Shown here in pieces: positions 17,622-26,364 of a DNA stretch of 41,744 nt. Below the pieces are notes generated by a model. That model was not told the DNA's origin and made no database searches. It saw nothing but the letters and a program-made list of their open reading frames with translations. The stretch's first letter is position 1. Every line of letters begins with the position of its first letter. This DNA comes from CAYHHI01 sp964356335 (GTDB lineage: Bacteria; Arandabacterota; Arandabacteria; Arandabacterales; Arandabacteraceae): positions 1 to 41,744 of the forward strand of contig CAYHHI010000026.1 of NCBI GenBank assembly GCA_964356335.1. Reading direction: 5' to 3'. Position numbers and translations under genes: made by a program.

Positions 17622-18560
17622 TCAATGCCTACCCCCACTGCGGAAGAAGCCCTCTATCGACACCGAGAGTCTGTACTTGTTTCCGACACGCCTTTCAGAG
17701 ACCAGGGCCGCATCCACGGTCAGATCCTCAATCCTCAAGCCCACGCCTGCGGTGGCACGGTCCCTGTTGAGGCCGCTTCTCAAGGCAAATGCGTCAAAGA
17801 ACCATATCTCGGTCCCGAGGTAATAACTTGTCTTGCTATCGTAGTAGCTAGGGATGTCGCGCGGACGCCGCATCTCGCCGCTTATCAGCACCACCTCTCG
17901 GAATGTGTAAGTCCCTCCCACACGCAGCTCAGAGTAAACGGGATCGCTTTCCTCGGTTGTCTTGATCATCTTAAGCTCCGGTTCGCCCAGGTTGCGCATC
18001 ACGCATCCGACTGACCACCTGCCGCCTTTGTAGAGAAGACCCACGTCCGCTGCGTAATCCGTGTCACCATCGTCGAAATTGGGGTCGTTGTAATACTCAT
18101 ACCCCGGCGCGGTGACTCGATAGATGCGCAGGGCTCCACCGAGTGAGAGGCCTTCGCTCAAGAGGCGCTTGCCCGCGCCGACCACAAAGGTATCCTCATA
18201 GTACACGTCCTTAAGGCCCGTCCTGGCCCAGCCGAACCCAAATCCTGCCTTGTGCCAGCCGCTGTATCCCACCGCCACACAGTCTTCCGAGAGCTCCGCG
18301 ATGGAGAAGAGGCTTGTCCGCATACCCGTCAGATTGAACCCGTTCATGAGACCAAAGCCGGCAGGGTTCCAGAAGATGGCAGTCGCATCATCGGAGACTC
18401 CCGTGAAGGCTCCGCCCATGCCGGTTGCCCTTGCTCCCTCTTCCATGCTGAGGAAGCCTGCGAGCGTGACTGAGGGCACCACTGCAAACATCATCAAGGC
18501 AAGCGCCGCTCTCTTCAATCCGATCGTCGAGTTCTTCAACCTCAAGCTCCTGCTCTCCAT
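17622..18560 (-). CDS. PorV/PorQ-like outer-membrane protein
   Basis: A 312-residue protein with a signal peptide and the N-terminal signature of the PorV/PorQ/UPF0164 family (GARATGMGGAFTG, DDATAIFWNPAG). The rest is a FadL-like antiparallel barrel. In Bacteroidota, PorV is the outer-membrane shuttle of type IX secretion; in other phyla the family is widespread without that role being shown. Its gene lies 16 bases behind the giant secreted-protein gene. The start is an ATG one base after GAGGAGA; a TTG five codons in is an alternative. Export or anchoring of the giant protein is a reasonable but untested role. Confidence 0.75.
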   Translation of the reverse strand: MESRSLRLKNSTIGLKRAALALMMFAVVPSVTLAGFLSMEEGARATGMGGAFTGVSDDATAIFWNPAGFGLMNGFNLTGMRTSLFSIAELSEDCVAVGYSGWHKAGFGFGWARTGLKDVYYEDTFVVGAGKRLLSEGLSLGGALRIYRVTAPGYEYYNDPNFDDGDTDYAADVGLLYKGGRWSVGCVMRNLGEPELKMIKTTEESDPVYSELRVGGTYTFREVVLISGEMRRPRDIPSYYDSKTSYYLGTEIWFFDAFALRSGLNRDRATAGVGLRIEDLTVDAALVSERRVGNKYRLSVSIEGFFRSGGRH

Positions 18561-18576
18561 TCTCCTCTGCCTTCTC

Positions 18577-21500
18577 TTACTTTATTACAACAACGCCGAT
18601 GTTCTGGCGCTCGTTGTAAGGTGCTACTTTGAATCTCGCCTCAACTCTCAAAACGTATATGCCGTAAGGAACGACCTGGCCACGATCGTCCATCCCGTCC
18701 CAGATCATCTCGAAGGCATTCCTGCCCGTGGCCGTTAGGCCCAGTTGCCACCGCAGCGTTCGTACTGCCTGCCCCGTGATGTCATAGATTTCGATGGTGA
18801 CCCAGTCTGCCTCTCGCGAAAGGAAGAAGGAAATGTGCGTTTCTTCATAGAGCCCATCGCCATTCGGAGAGAACGGATTGGGCTCTGCCCGAACTCCCGA
18901 CAGGCCCTTACCGGCATCATAGGTCAAGTTGCGGTCGTTGAAGAGCGCATAGGCGGCCGCGTTCCTCACCTCCGCAGTGACTGCGTTTCCCATTTCGTTT
19001 GACGATCCGAAAATGCCTATCCATCTTGCAGTGATATCATTGTACTCGAAAAGCCCGATCTTCTTCTCATCGCCCACCTGAGAATCGCGATAGGTCGGAT
19101 AGTGAAGGGCAAGGGTCACTGGATTCTCAAGTTCGGAAATGTTCTGGGAGTATTCCCCCTTATGTCCGACAATCTCGAGGTTTCTCGCGACTCCGAGATA
19201 CGTCATGGAGGACCTGAGAGTCGAAAGATCGACACCCTCGTTTCCGGATTCTGCAAGCGGTGTGATCTTGAAATCGTAGGCATCAAATACTGGAGACCCC
19301 GGCTGCTCGGGAACCATCACTATGGTGCCGTCATAGAATATGACACCGGTGCCCGGCTGGACTCCGGAGGCCACTGCGTACGGTAGAGTCTGGTCGGGTA
19401 CGGCGAACGTCAGGAGCGACGTCTGAGCCTCATTGCCATATTGGTCGCTTGCTTCGATCATTGCCTCGAACGGTCTTGCGGGTGTCCCGTCAACGAGTTC
19501 AATCACATTTACTGCCTGGCGCAGTACGCCCGGATCAATGTCTGCGATCCAGTAACTCTCGATGATGTTGACCATCTTGGATGTGCGCCAGTCTGATTCC
19601 CCGAGAGGCCGCCACTGAAACTCCGCATTGGCCACGTCGCTTTTATCTTCGATCTTCGTCCAGAAAGATGCCGGAGCATTGTCAAGCACGTACCAAACCG
19701 CGTGAGCAAAGCCGTCAGTCGGGAACGGGTTTATCACAGGCGGTGATATGTCTTCAGAGAATGTGGCTTCAAGCAAGCAGGCTGTCACACCACTATCGAA
19801 CCGCCGCAGGGCATCGGCCAGACGGTAGTTGAGCATCTGCTCCTGCGTTTTGCCCGGCACCTTGCCCTTGCCAGGAACCGCGACCACATCGATGATGCTG
19901 GCATCGCGCTCCCTTCCGGCTTCGCCGTCCGCTCCGCCGCCAAACTGCCACTCACTGGTCGCCTGATTGACCGACCTCGTGCCTCCGAGGTTCTGATCGT
20001 TACTCTCTCCATCATGTCCCGACATGGTGATAATGAAATCCCACTTCTGGATATCCTCCGGGGCGGGATCGCCCAGAACCGAGAGAGCAATCTTCACATC
20101 TATGAAGTTCTCGGCGTAATCATCGCAGAAATCTATCTGGTTTGACTGCCTTATTATGGTCCAGAAGGAGATCGAGTTCTGGCCGTTTGACTCGATGAGC
20201 CCCTTCCACCAGCCCTCGCTCACCGCAGCGAATTCCCAGGCATCACTCCCTGCGATGTCAGCATAACGGTACGGGAGGCCCGCCGTCGCGCCTGCACCTT
20301 CCTTCGAGTCTATGTAGATATCAATCTTTTGCAGGTTGAGATCGGCCTTGTTCGGATTGGTGCAGGTCTCAGCCGGATATGGCGCGTTCCACCCGACCGC
20401 TTCTGACGAAGGCACCTCCCCGACGTAAACTCGGATCACCAGGAAGGGACCGTCAATCATGAAATCTACTTTTCTGATGTCAAAGACTCCGGGAGCAAAG
20501 ACACCATTGGTCGGATAGAGATAGTAGAGCCCTTCCACGGGTCTGCCCGAAGCATCGGTAGTGTTGGGGCCGTGGTCGTCACCGGTTGAATCTACTACCG
20601 CGATGAAGACCGCAGGCGGATTCACTATGGTGATCGAGGCCGTCGCCCTTGTCTCCGAGATGTTGAGGCTATCACGCGCCGTAAACCAGACGTTGTGAAG
20701 CCCCTGCGTGACCACATCAGGGATTGTGAAGCTCGCCGCATAGATGCCATCCCCTGCCTGCTGGTCTCCGCCGGTTCCGTCATCGTTGAGTCTTGTAGTG
20801 GCATCCCCGCCTATAGGGGAGAGATCAGCCAGGACATCTCCGATCCCCCCGCCCTGATCGTTGGCGGCTACGCTGACTTTCACCCTTTCTCCGGGCGAGG
20901 CGCTAGTGGGTGTAACCAGTGGGTTGCTGAGAGCGGGCGCTTCGCCAGCTGACGGGAAAACGTATTCAGCCCATTTGGAAAGATCTCGCGGAGTGATTGC
21001 CGTGTCATACCAATTGGCAGGCAGCATGTCGTGGGTGTCATCCGGCGGATCGGAATCAAGTGCCGTGTATTTCTTGCCATCTGGCGTTTGCTGGGTCACG
21101 TAGGCTTCGAGCCTCACGGTATCGCCAGGGATAATCTCGCCAACCCCGTTCATGGGAAACTTGAACAGAACCTGTGTTTCTGTCTTTAAGACCATGCTCA
21201 CAGCGTTCTTCCGATCGTCCTCCACGGTCGTCCAGGTCCCCGTCGGAAGCTGCCAGAATTCCCACGCGGTACCAGCCCCCCTGCGCAGATCGGCATAGTC
21301 ACCTGCACTATACTTATAGGTAAAGACGAAATCGGGACTCAGACTATGCCCATAGAAAACGGGGAAGCCGAATGGGTCACCGGTCGCTCCAGCCGCGTCG
21401 TGCTTGGTCTTGAGGGCGATCATGAGATGCACGCCTTCCCACGAGCTGGCAAAGTCGAGCATCACCCTCAGCGTGTCGGACGCGAGCCAGGCGAACATCG

Positions 21501-24500
21501 TCGTCAAGTCGACACTGGGATTGCTGTGGGGAGGATGGGTCTCCGGAGCTTCCTCATCCACGGCGACCAGCCTTGGATCTATGGTCAGATCGACGCTCTC
21601 CACGGGATAAACGGGAGTGGATCTTGCCTCTATCGCAACCACCCCGTACTTCGGGCCCGCAACGACCCGGCTTGCGGCTTGGCCCGACGCATCGGTGGTG
21701 GCCGGTGTTTCGATGGAGGCAAGAAGCTCCGCTGGGGATGACTCCAGCTCTATCCTGACGCCGCTCATGCCGACAGGGTTGCCATACGCGTCAACAACCT
21801 GGAACGCCAACTTGCTTTCACCGCCTCGCTTGACTGCTCGTGGCGCAAGCTTTGACATAATCTCGCGAGGCTTGTCAGGCTTGAAGACTGCAGTCAGGGT
21901 GTCGCTCGGCAGTCCCTCGAATTGCCCCGGCATGACCTCTGCGGCGAACTTGACAGGCCCTGACCTGAAGCCATAGACAAGAACCTTGAAGTAGCCGTTG
22001 GCATCGGTGACGCCCGCCTCGGGCTCGAAGATGGGGCCGTCCTCGATTGTTTGCATTCTTATGTTGACGTCCGGGGTCGGGCTTCGATTGCCGCTCATGT
22101 CCAAGAGCTGGACGCCGACCTCGATCTTCTCAGAACCACCAACCACTATCTCCCCAGAATCGGGTGCAAGCCGCATGAGGCTGACCCTGGCAGGTCTTAA
22201 CTCGCCCACGCCTATCTCGATTGACCCGGTCCTGGCACCACGGGTCACCCACACTCGGAGGACTTCGACGCTGTCATCACTGACCAGGAATCGACCTGCT
22301 CCGTCCATGAACATCCCCGAGGTAAGCACCTGGCCTGGAATCACATCCTTGAGAGTGTCAGCGAATACAACATCGCCTCTGGCCTGGACCACAGGATCAA
22401 GCAGAGTTGCCGCGAGATGCACGCTGTCGAGCGCCGAGACATCGAATATGGCCGCACCACCGTCGTCGTCCCTGGGCTCCATCAGGAGACTGGAGAAGTC
22501 AAAGAACCCCCGATCGGGCAAGCTCTTCGAGATCTTCTTGGAGTAAACCTCGTTTCCCAGAGTTGGCACGAGACCATAGGTCGGGGCGTGGGCCACATCA
22601 ATAACGCTATCAATGAAAACATATTTGGTTGCGTAGGCGATTCCCGGGAATATGTCTACTCGGAGAGTCTCGCCCTGGGAGACCGTAACAAGGGAATCAT
22701 ATCTGGCATAGCCCCTTGCCTGGGCAATCAGATGGTAAGTGGCATCCTCGACCGCGACCAGCTCGAACTTGCCCGTTCCCCCCTCGACCACCTTGATGTC
22801 ATCACCACCCAACTCACCGGTGATTGCATGGATAGCATAAACGCGCACGTCTTTGCTCGGACCGCCGAGCAAGACATTCCCGAATATCGCTCCGGGGACC
22901 TTGGTGAGACTGAAATCTACATTCCTGATCTGGTTGCCGCCCTGTACGACAAGGCCGTGGACCGTGGCTTTCCTATACGAACGCGCCCGTGCTTCCACAT
23001 CATAGGTGCCGTCAGGCAACGACTTGATCTCATAGGCCCCACCACCCGGCGCAGTCTGTGTTGACGCGAAAACCTTTCCGGCGCGGAGAGCGTTGACCGT
23101 CACGGTTGTCGCACTGTCGGATGCCTCGAGAAGAGTCACGCGTCCGGAAGCTGAACCAGGGAACTGTGACGTTGCTTCAAGCGCACATGAGTTCAGCCCC
23201 TGGTCAAACCTCGCCTGAGCATCTGGAGCAAGATAGTTGAGCATCGCCTGCTGGCTTCTGCCGGATGGCTTTCCATCCCCAGGGACGGCTATGACGTCTA
23301 TTATGTTGGCATCGCGCTCCCTTCCGGCTTCGCCGTCAGCTCCTCCGCCAAACTGCCATTCGCTTGTTGCGCTGTTGACCCACCTGATCCCACCCAAATT
23401 GATGTCGTAGCTATCGCCATCGTGGCTCGCCATAGTCATTATGAAATCCCACTTCTTGATATCTTCTTTTGAGGGGTTTCCTATCGCACCGAGCCCTATC
23501 TTGATATCTATGTAGTCCTGTACACAGTCATTGCAGACATCAATCGCTTCCGGCACTTTGCTGAGCGCCCAGTCCGACATCGAATTACTGCCGTTAGACC
23601 GGACTAACCCTTTCCACCATCCCTCGATGGCCACTCCATACTCCCAGGCGTCGGCTGGTGCTATGTCCACAAAACGCGAGGGGAACGCCACAGCCGCACC
23701 CACCCCCTCCTGGGAGTCTATGTATATGTCGATCTTGGGTTGATTGATCTGCGCTCTATTGGGATTGGTGCAGCTTGCACTGGGATATAGAGCACCCCAG
23801 TTTCCCCCCTCTGCGTTTGTCAAGACGTTGCCAACATGGAGTCTTATCACGAGGTATGGTCCATCGATCGTCAAATCGACTTTGCCGATATCGAAGATCC
23901 CGGGCTTGAAGACTGCGTTAGTTGGATAAAAATAGTAGAGTCCGGCAGCCGGGTTACCCTTGGAATCGGCGATGCTGGGACCGTGATCGTCACCAGTCAA
24001 ATCCGATACTGATTTGAAAATAAGGGACTCAGCAGGTATCACAAGCATGCCCGCTATACTGCGCTGGGTCACTTGCGATGTGTCCGCGGCAGTGAAGAGA
24101 ATGCTCTTAGCGCCACCCGGCACGTCTGGCGGGACCCTGAAGACGGCTGAAAACACGCCATCGGATGCATGTGCATCACCACGTGTTCCGTCATCATGAA
24201 GGGCAGTGCGCCAATCGCCGCCGATGGGCGAAAGGTCCACAGACACTCTGCCTATGCCCCCACCGGCAGGTGCGACGCTCACGCTAAAGGTAACGTCGTC
24301 GCCGACCTCGGCGGTGTCAGGTGATACGGCGGCGTCGCTCAGGTTCGGAGGGTTTCCAAAAGAGGGCATAACAAACAAAGCATAGTGCGAGAGCGTGACC
24401 TGATTGGCAGCGGCATCCCACCAGTTACCACTGGCAGGCAGCATGTCGTGGGTAGCATCATGGGGATCGGAGTCCAGTGCGGTGTACTTGGCAGTCAGTG

Positions 24501-25104
24501 CCTCCTGGGTGACATAGGTCTGCAATCTCAATGTATCTCCGGGCGAGACTTGCCCTATTGCGGTCATAGGAAATCTGAACCGCACCTGGGAAGCAGTCCT
24601 CACCACTATGCCTATGGCATTCTTTCGATCGTCCTCCACGGTTGTCCAGGTCCCCGTCGGCAGCTGCCAGAACTCCCACCCTGTACCAGCCCACCTGCGC
24701 AGATCCGCATAGTCCTCGGAACTGTACTTATAGGTGAAGACATAGTCAGGCTTCAGACTGTGTCCGTATGCAACCGGGAATTCAAAGGGATCCTGCGTGG
24801 CACCTGCCACATCGCCCTTTGTCTCGAGGACAACCAGGAGATGAATCCCATTCCAGCTACTTGTGAAATCAAGTGCAACTACAAGCGTGTCGAGATTGGC
24901 GCCCTCGAGCCAGGCATACATGTATGTTAGATCAGCATCGCGGTTGCTGTTGTGGGCTTGATCACTCTCCGGTGCCGCCTCGTCCGCCGAAACCAGTGTG
25001 GGGTCGCCATCGGTCAGTGCAGCGAATACCGGATTGGGGGGCGTCCCTGCAGAAGCACCTGCGGCCAGCAGGAAGACAATAATCGAGCAAAACCATAGCC
25101 TCAT
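18577..25104 (-). CDS. Giant secreted multidomain protein with duplicated glucodextranase-like modules and C-terminal FlgD-like domain
   Basis: 2175 residues with a signal peptide (MRLWFCSIIVFLLAAGASAG). A ~605-residue block occurs twice (about 37-645 and 1180-1780). Each copy has a DOMON-like domain with an EFWQLPTGTWTTVEDDRKNA core, an Ig-like domain with DLSPIGGD, and a glucodextranase C-terminal-like domain ending in GGGADGEAGRERDA. Between them lie two carboxypeptidase-regulatory-type folds and two or three invasin/Big-1-like domains. The C-terminus has a FlgD-like Ig fold opened by PNPFSPNGDG, common as a sorting or anchoring domain in the FCB group. No catalytic motif is seen; a surface glucan-binding protein is likely. 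The ATG at 25104 has GGAG six bases upstream; the TTG at 25116 is less likely. Confidence 0.85.
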   Translation of the reverse strand: MRLWFCSIIVFLLAAGASAGTPPNPVFAALTDGDPTLVSADEAAPESDQAHNSNRDADLTYMYAWLEGANLDTLVVALDFTSSWNGIHLLVVLETKGDVAGATQDPFEFPVAYGHSLKPDYVFTYKYSSEDYADLRRWAGTGWEFWQLPTGTWTTVEDDRKNAIGIVVRTASQVRFRFPMTAIGQVSPGDTLRLQTYVTQEALTAKYTALDSDPHDATHDMLPASGNWWDAAANQVTLSHYALFVMPSFGNPPNLSDAAVSPDTAEVGDDVTFSVSVAPAGGGIGRVSVDLSPIGGDWRTALHDDGTRGDAHASDGVFSAVFRVPPDVPGGAKSILFTAADTSQVTQRSIAGMLVIPAESLIFKSVSDLTGDDHGPSIADSKGNPAAGLYYFYPTNAVFKPGIFDIGKVDLTIDGPYLVIRLHVGNVLTNAEGGNWGALYPSASCTNPNRAQINQPKIDIYIDSQEGVGAAVAFPSRFVDIAPADAWEYGVAIEGWWKGLVRSNGSNSMSDWALSKVPEAIDVCNDCVQDYIDIKIGLGAIGNPSKEDIKKWDFIMTMASHDGDSYDINLGGIRWVNSATSEWQFGGGADGEAGRERDANIIDVIAVPGDGKPSGRSQQAMLNYLAPDAQARFDQGLNSCALEATSQFPGSASGRVTLLEASDSATTVTVNALRAGKVFASTQTAPGGGAYEIKSLPDGTYDVEARARSYRKATVHGLVVQGGNQIRNVDFSLTKVPGAIFGNVLLGGPSKDVRVYAIHAITGELGGDDIKVVEGGTGKFELVAVEDATYHLIAQARGYARYDSLVTVSQGETLRVDIFPGIAYATKYVFIDSVIDVAHAPTYGLVPTLGNEVYSKKISKSLPDRGFFDFSSLLMEPRDDDGGAAIFDVSALDSVHLAATLLDPVVQARGDVVFADTLKDVIPGQVLTSGMFMDGAGRFLVSDDSVEVLRVWVTRGARTGSIEIGVGELRPARVSLMRLAPDSGEIVVGGSEKIEVGVQLLDMSGNRSPTPDVNIRMQTIEDGPIFEPEAGVTDANGYFKVLVYGFRSGPVKFAAEVMPGQFEGLPSDTLTAVFKPDKPREIMSKLAPRAVKRGGESKLAFQVVDAYGNPVGMSGVRIELESSPAELLASIETPATTDASGQAASRVVAGPKYGVVAIEARSTPVYPVESVDLTIDPRLVAVDEEAPETHPPHSNPSVDLTTMFAWLASDTLRVMLDFASSWEGVHLMIALKTKHDAAGATGDPFGFPVFYGHSLSPDFVFTYKYSAGDYADLRRGAGTAWEFWQLPTGTWTTVEDDRKNAVSMVLKTETQVLFKFPMNGVGEIIPGDTVRLEAYVTQQTPDGKKYTALDSDPPDDTHDMLPANWYDTAITPRDLSKWAEYVFPSAGEAPALSNPLVTPTSASPGERVKVSVAANDQGGGIGDVLADLSPIGGDATTRLNDDGTGGDQQAGDGIYAASFTIPDVVTQGLHNVWFTARDSLNISETRATASITIVNPPAVFIAVVDSTGDDHGPNTTDASGRPVEGLYYLYPTNGVFAPGVFDIRKVDFMIDGPFLVIRVYVGEVPSSEAVGWNAPYPAETCTNPNKADLNLQKIDIYIDSKEGAGATAGLPYRYADIAGSDAWEFAAVSEGWWKGLIESNGQNSISFWTIIRQSNQIDFCDDYAENFIDVKIALSVLGDPAPEDIQKWDFIITMSGHDGESNDQNLGGTRSVNQATSEWQFGGGADGEAGRERDASIIDVVAVPGKGKVPGKTQEQMLNYRLADALRRFDSGVTACLLEATFSEDISPPVINPFPTDGFAHAVWYVLDNAPASFWTKIEDKSDVANAEFQWRPLGESDWRTSKMVNIIESYWIADIDPGVLRQAVNVIELVDGTPARPFEAMIEASDQYGNEAQTSLLTFAVPDQTLPYAVASGVQPGTGVIFYDGTIVMVPEQPGSPVFDAYDFKITPLAESGNEGVDLSTLRSSMTYLGVARNLEIVGHKGEYSQNISELENPVTLALHYPTYRDSQVGDEKKIGLFEYNDITARWIGIFGSSNEMGNAVTAEVRNAAAYALFNDRNLTYDAGKGLSGVRAEPNPFSPNGDGLYEETHISFFLSREADWVTIEIYDITGQAVRTLRWQLGLTATGRNAFEMIWDGMDDRGQVVPYGIYVLRVEARFKVAPYNERQNIGVVVIK
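19765..21570 (-). repeat. Second copy of the internal ~600-residue module
   Basis: This stretch of the giant gene repeats the one at 23172-24996 with an offset of about 3.41 kb. A 30-base DNA run is identical between 19900-19929 and 23308-23337. The run starting at 21212 matches the one starting at 24626 almost base for base for over 40 bases. The nucleotide identity suggests a fairly recent duplication or ongoing gene conversion. Confidence 0.85.
23172..24996 (-). repeat. First copy of the internal ~600-residue module
   Basis: First copy of the DOMON-like / Ig-like / glucodextranase-like block in the giant gene. Domain order and spacing match the copy at 19765-21570, with small indels that shift the offset between 3408 and 3414 bases. 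Boundaries are estimated from the protein alignment by eye. Confidence 0.85.
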
Positions 25105-25131
25105 AGACTTCTCCAAGCGTGCCTAGGCAAG

Positions 25132-25160
25132 ACCGTAGCAGCCCATTTCTTTGGAGTCAA
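25132..25160 (-). promoter_or_regulatory. Probable promoter of the glucan locus
   Basis: TTGACT (25160-25155), a 17-base spacer and TACGGT (25137-25132) on the minus strand, about 30 bases ahead of the giant gene's ATG. A small perfect hairpin (GAGCAC/GTGCTC, loop of three) lies just upstream at 25176-25190 and could be a regulator site. The -10 is weak, which would fit activator dependence. The genes that follow have short gaps down to about 4.2 kb. Confidence 0.4.
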
Positions 25161-25382
25161 TCCTAATGTGAGATCGAGCACGTCGTGCTCTCGAGCAGTG
25201 TGGATTCACGCCCGCATGGTCTCAATCAAGGCTTCACCCACTTGGGATACGACAACGCAGGCTTATGCCGCGGAGGCATGGATCGCAGAAGGGGGGGATC
25301 GGCGTGGGATCGGGGATGATCTCTATGGCTCCGGCACCGGACTCGGCCGGCCGGTCATGATTTGTGGCTCGCCGCCGGCGTT

Positions 25383-26252
25383 CTACCGCCTGCCGCCAGG
25401 CGCAAGCGTCACCTTTATCGCACCCTTTGGGCACTTGACGCACTCAAGACACTTTATGCATTCGGGCGAATCCACTTGCCTGTAGGCTTCAAGATCGACC
25501 GGGCACACATCGCGGCAGAAATTGCATTTGCCGCACAGGTGGTTGTCCACCTCGAGCCGGACCAGGCTCACCCTGTTGAAGAGCGAGAAAATCGCGCCCA
25601 TCGGACACGATGTACGGCAGAAGGGCCGCTTCACGAAAACCATTGCGGCAAGGAAAAATGCCAGAATCGCCATCTTGATCCAGAACATGGTTCCCATCAT
25701 CGTCGCCGCATCCAGGCCTGCCAGCACGGGCGAATTCGAAGCGCCCACGAGCGTCCATGGGATGGCACCTTCGATGCCGCCCGCCGGACAGAGTTTGGAA
25801 AACCATGCTTCCGCAAGGAAGAAAGGCAATGCTATCGCAAGGACCACGAGCGAAACATACTTGAGGTAGCCCATCCACCCCGGAAGCCGTACCACCCGCT
25901 TTGAGATCTTCTTCATCCCGTCCTGCAGGAAGCCGAAGGGGCAGAGCCACCCACAGGTCATCCTGCCCACACCCATGCCGACCACGCCGAAGAAGCCAAC
26001 CAGAAAGAAGGGGAATTGCCGCCTCATCGCGAAATTCTGAAGGCTCCCAATGGGGCATGAAAGAAACGCCGATGGGCAGGCATAGCAATTCAGGGTCGGC
26101 GCGCAGCCGCCCTTGAGGAAACCCTGATAGAGAAAGGTGCCGAAGTAGGCGGGGAAATAGGCGTTATGGGCTATGGCGGATACAGTTTGCCAGATTTGCC
26201 TTTTCGTCGGCTTCACAAAAGGGATCACCCGATCCCTATGCAGGACAGTCAA
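25383..26252 (-). CDS. NapH/CcoG-like membrane polyferredoxin
   Basis: A 289-residue integral membrane protein with about five hydrophobic segments and many Fe-S cysteines. Four membrane-proximal motifs of the NapH type are seen: CYACPSAFLSCPIG, CGWLCPFG, LCPAG and CRTSCPMG. Two [4Fe-4S] ferredoxin motifs follow at the C-terminus (CGKCNFCRDVCP and CIKCLECVKCP). Such proteins pass electrons between the quinone pool and periplasmic redox proteins. The TTG start overlaps the stop of the 35-residue gene (TTGA); a GTG eight codons in is an alternative. With a tetraheme phosphatase-like protein upstream, it probably forms a membrane electron-transfer unit for it. Confidence 0.88.
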   Translation of the reverse strand: MTVLHRDRVIPFVKPTKRQIWQTVSAIAHNAYFPAYFGTFLYQGFLKGGCAPTLNCYACPSAFLSCPIGSLQNFAMRRQFPFFLVGFFGVVGMGVGRMTCGWLCPFGFLQDGMKKISKRVVRLPGWMGYLKYVSLVVLAIALPFFLAEAWFSKLCPAGGIEGAIPWTLVGASNSPVLAGLDAATMMGTMFWIKMAILAFFLAAMVFVKRPFCRTSCPMGAIFSLFNRVSLVRLEVDNHLCGKCNFCRDVCPVDLEAYRQVDSPECIKCLECVKCPKGAIKVTLAPGGRR

Positions 26253-26356
26253 AGCGTGCGGCCGTTAAAGGCGATGTCACTCAATTCGCCGAGAGCGAGC
26301 CCCGCAGCAACCAGTGCCACGAAGACAACGGCAAGTATAAAGGTCGAGACTCGCAT
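26249..26356 (-). CDS. 35-residue single-pass membrane peptide
   Basis: MRVSTFILAVVFVALVAAGL opens a 35-residue protein that is almost entirely one membrane helix, ending in a short polar tail (GELSDIAFNGRTL). The ATG lies eight bases after the stop of the tetraheme selenoprotein gene, with a GGGGGAG site upstream. Its stop overlaps the TTG of the NapH-like gene. This tight packing between two redox genes argues that it is real. I recognise no family; an accessory or assembly subunit of the neighbouring complex is the natural guess. Confidence 0.6.
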   Translation of the reverse strand: MRVSTFILAVVFVALVAAGLALGELSDIAFNGRTL

Positions 26357-26364
26357 GGCTCGTC

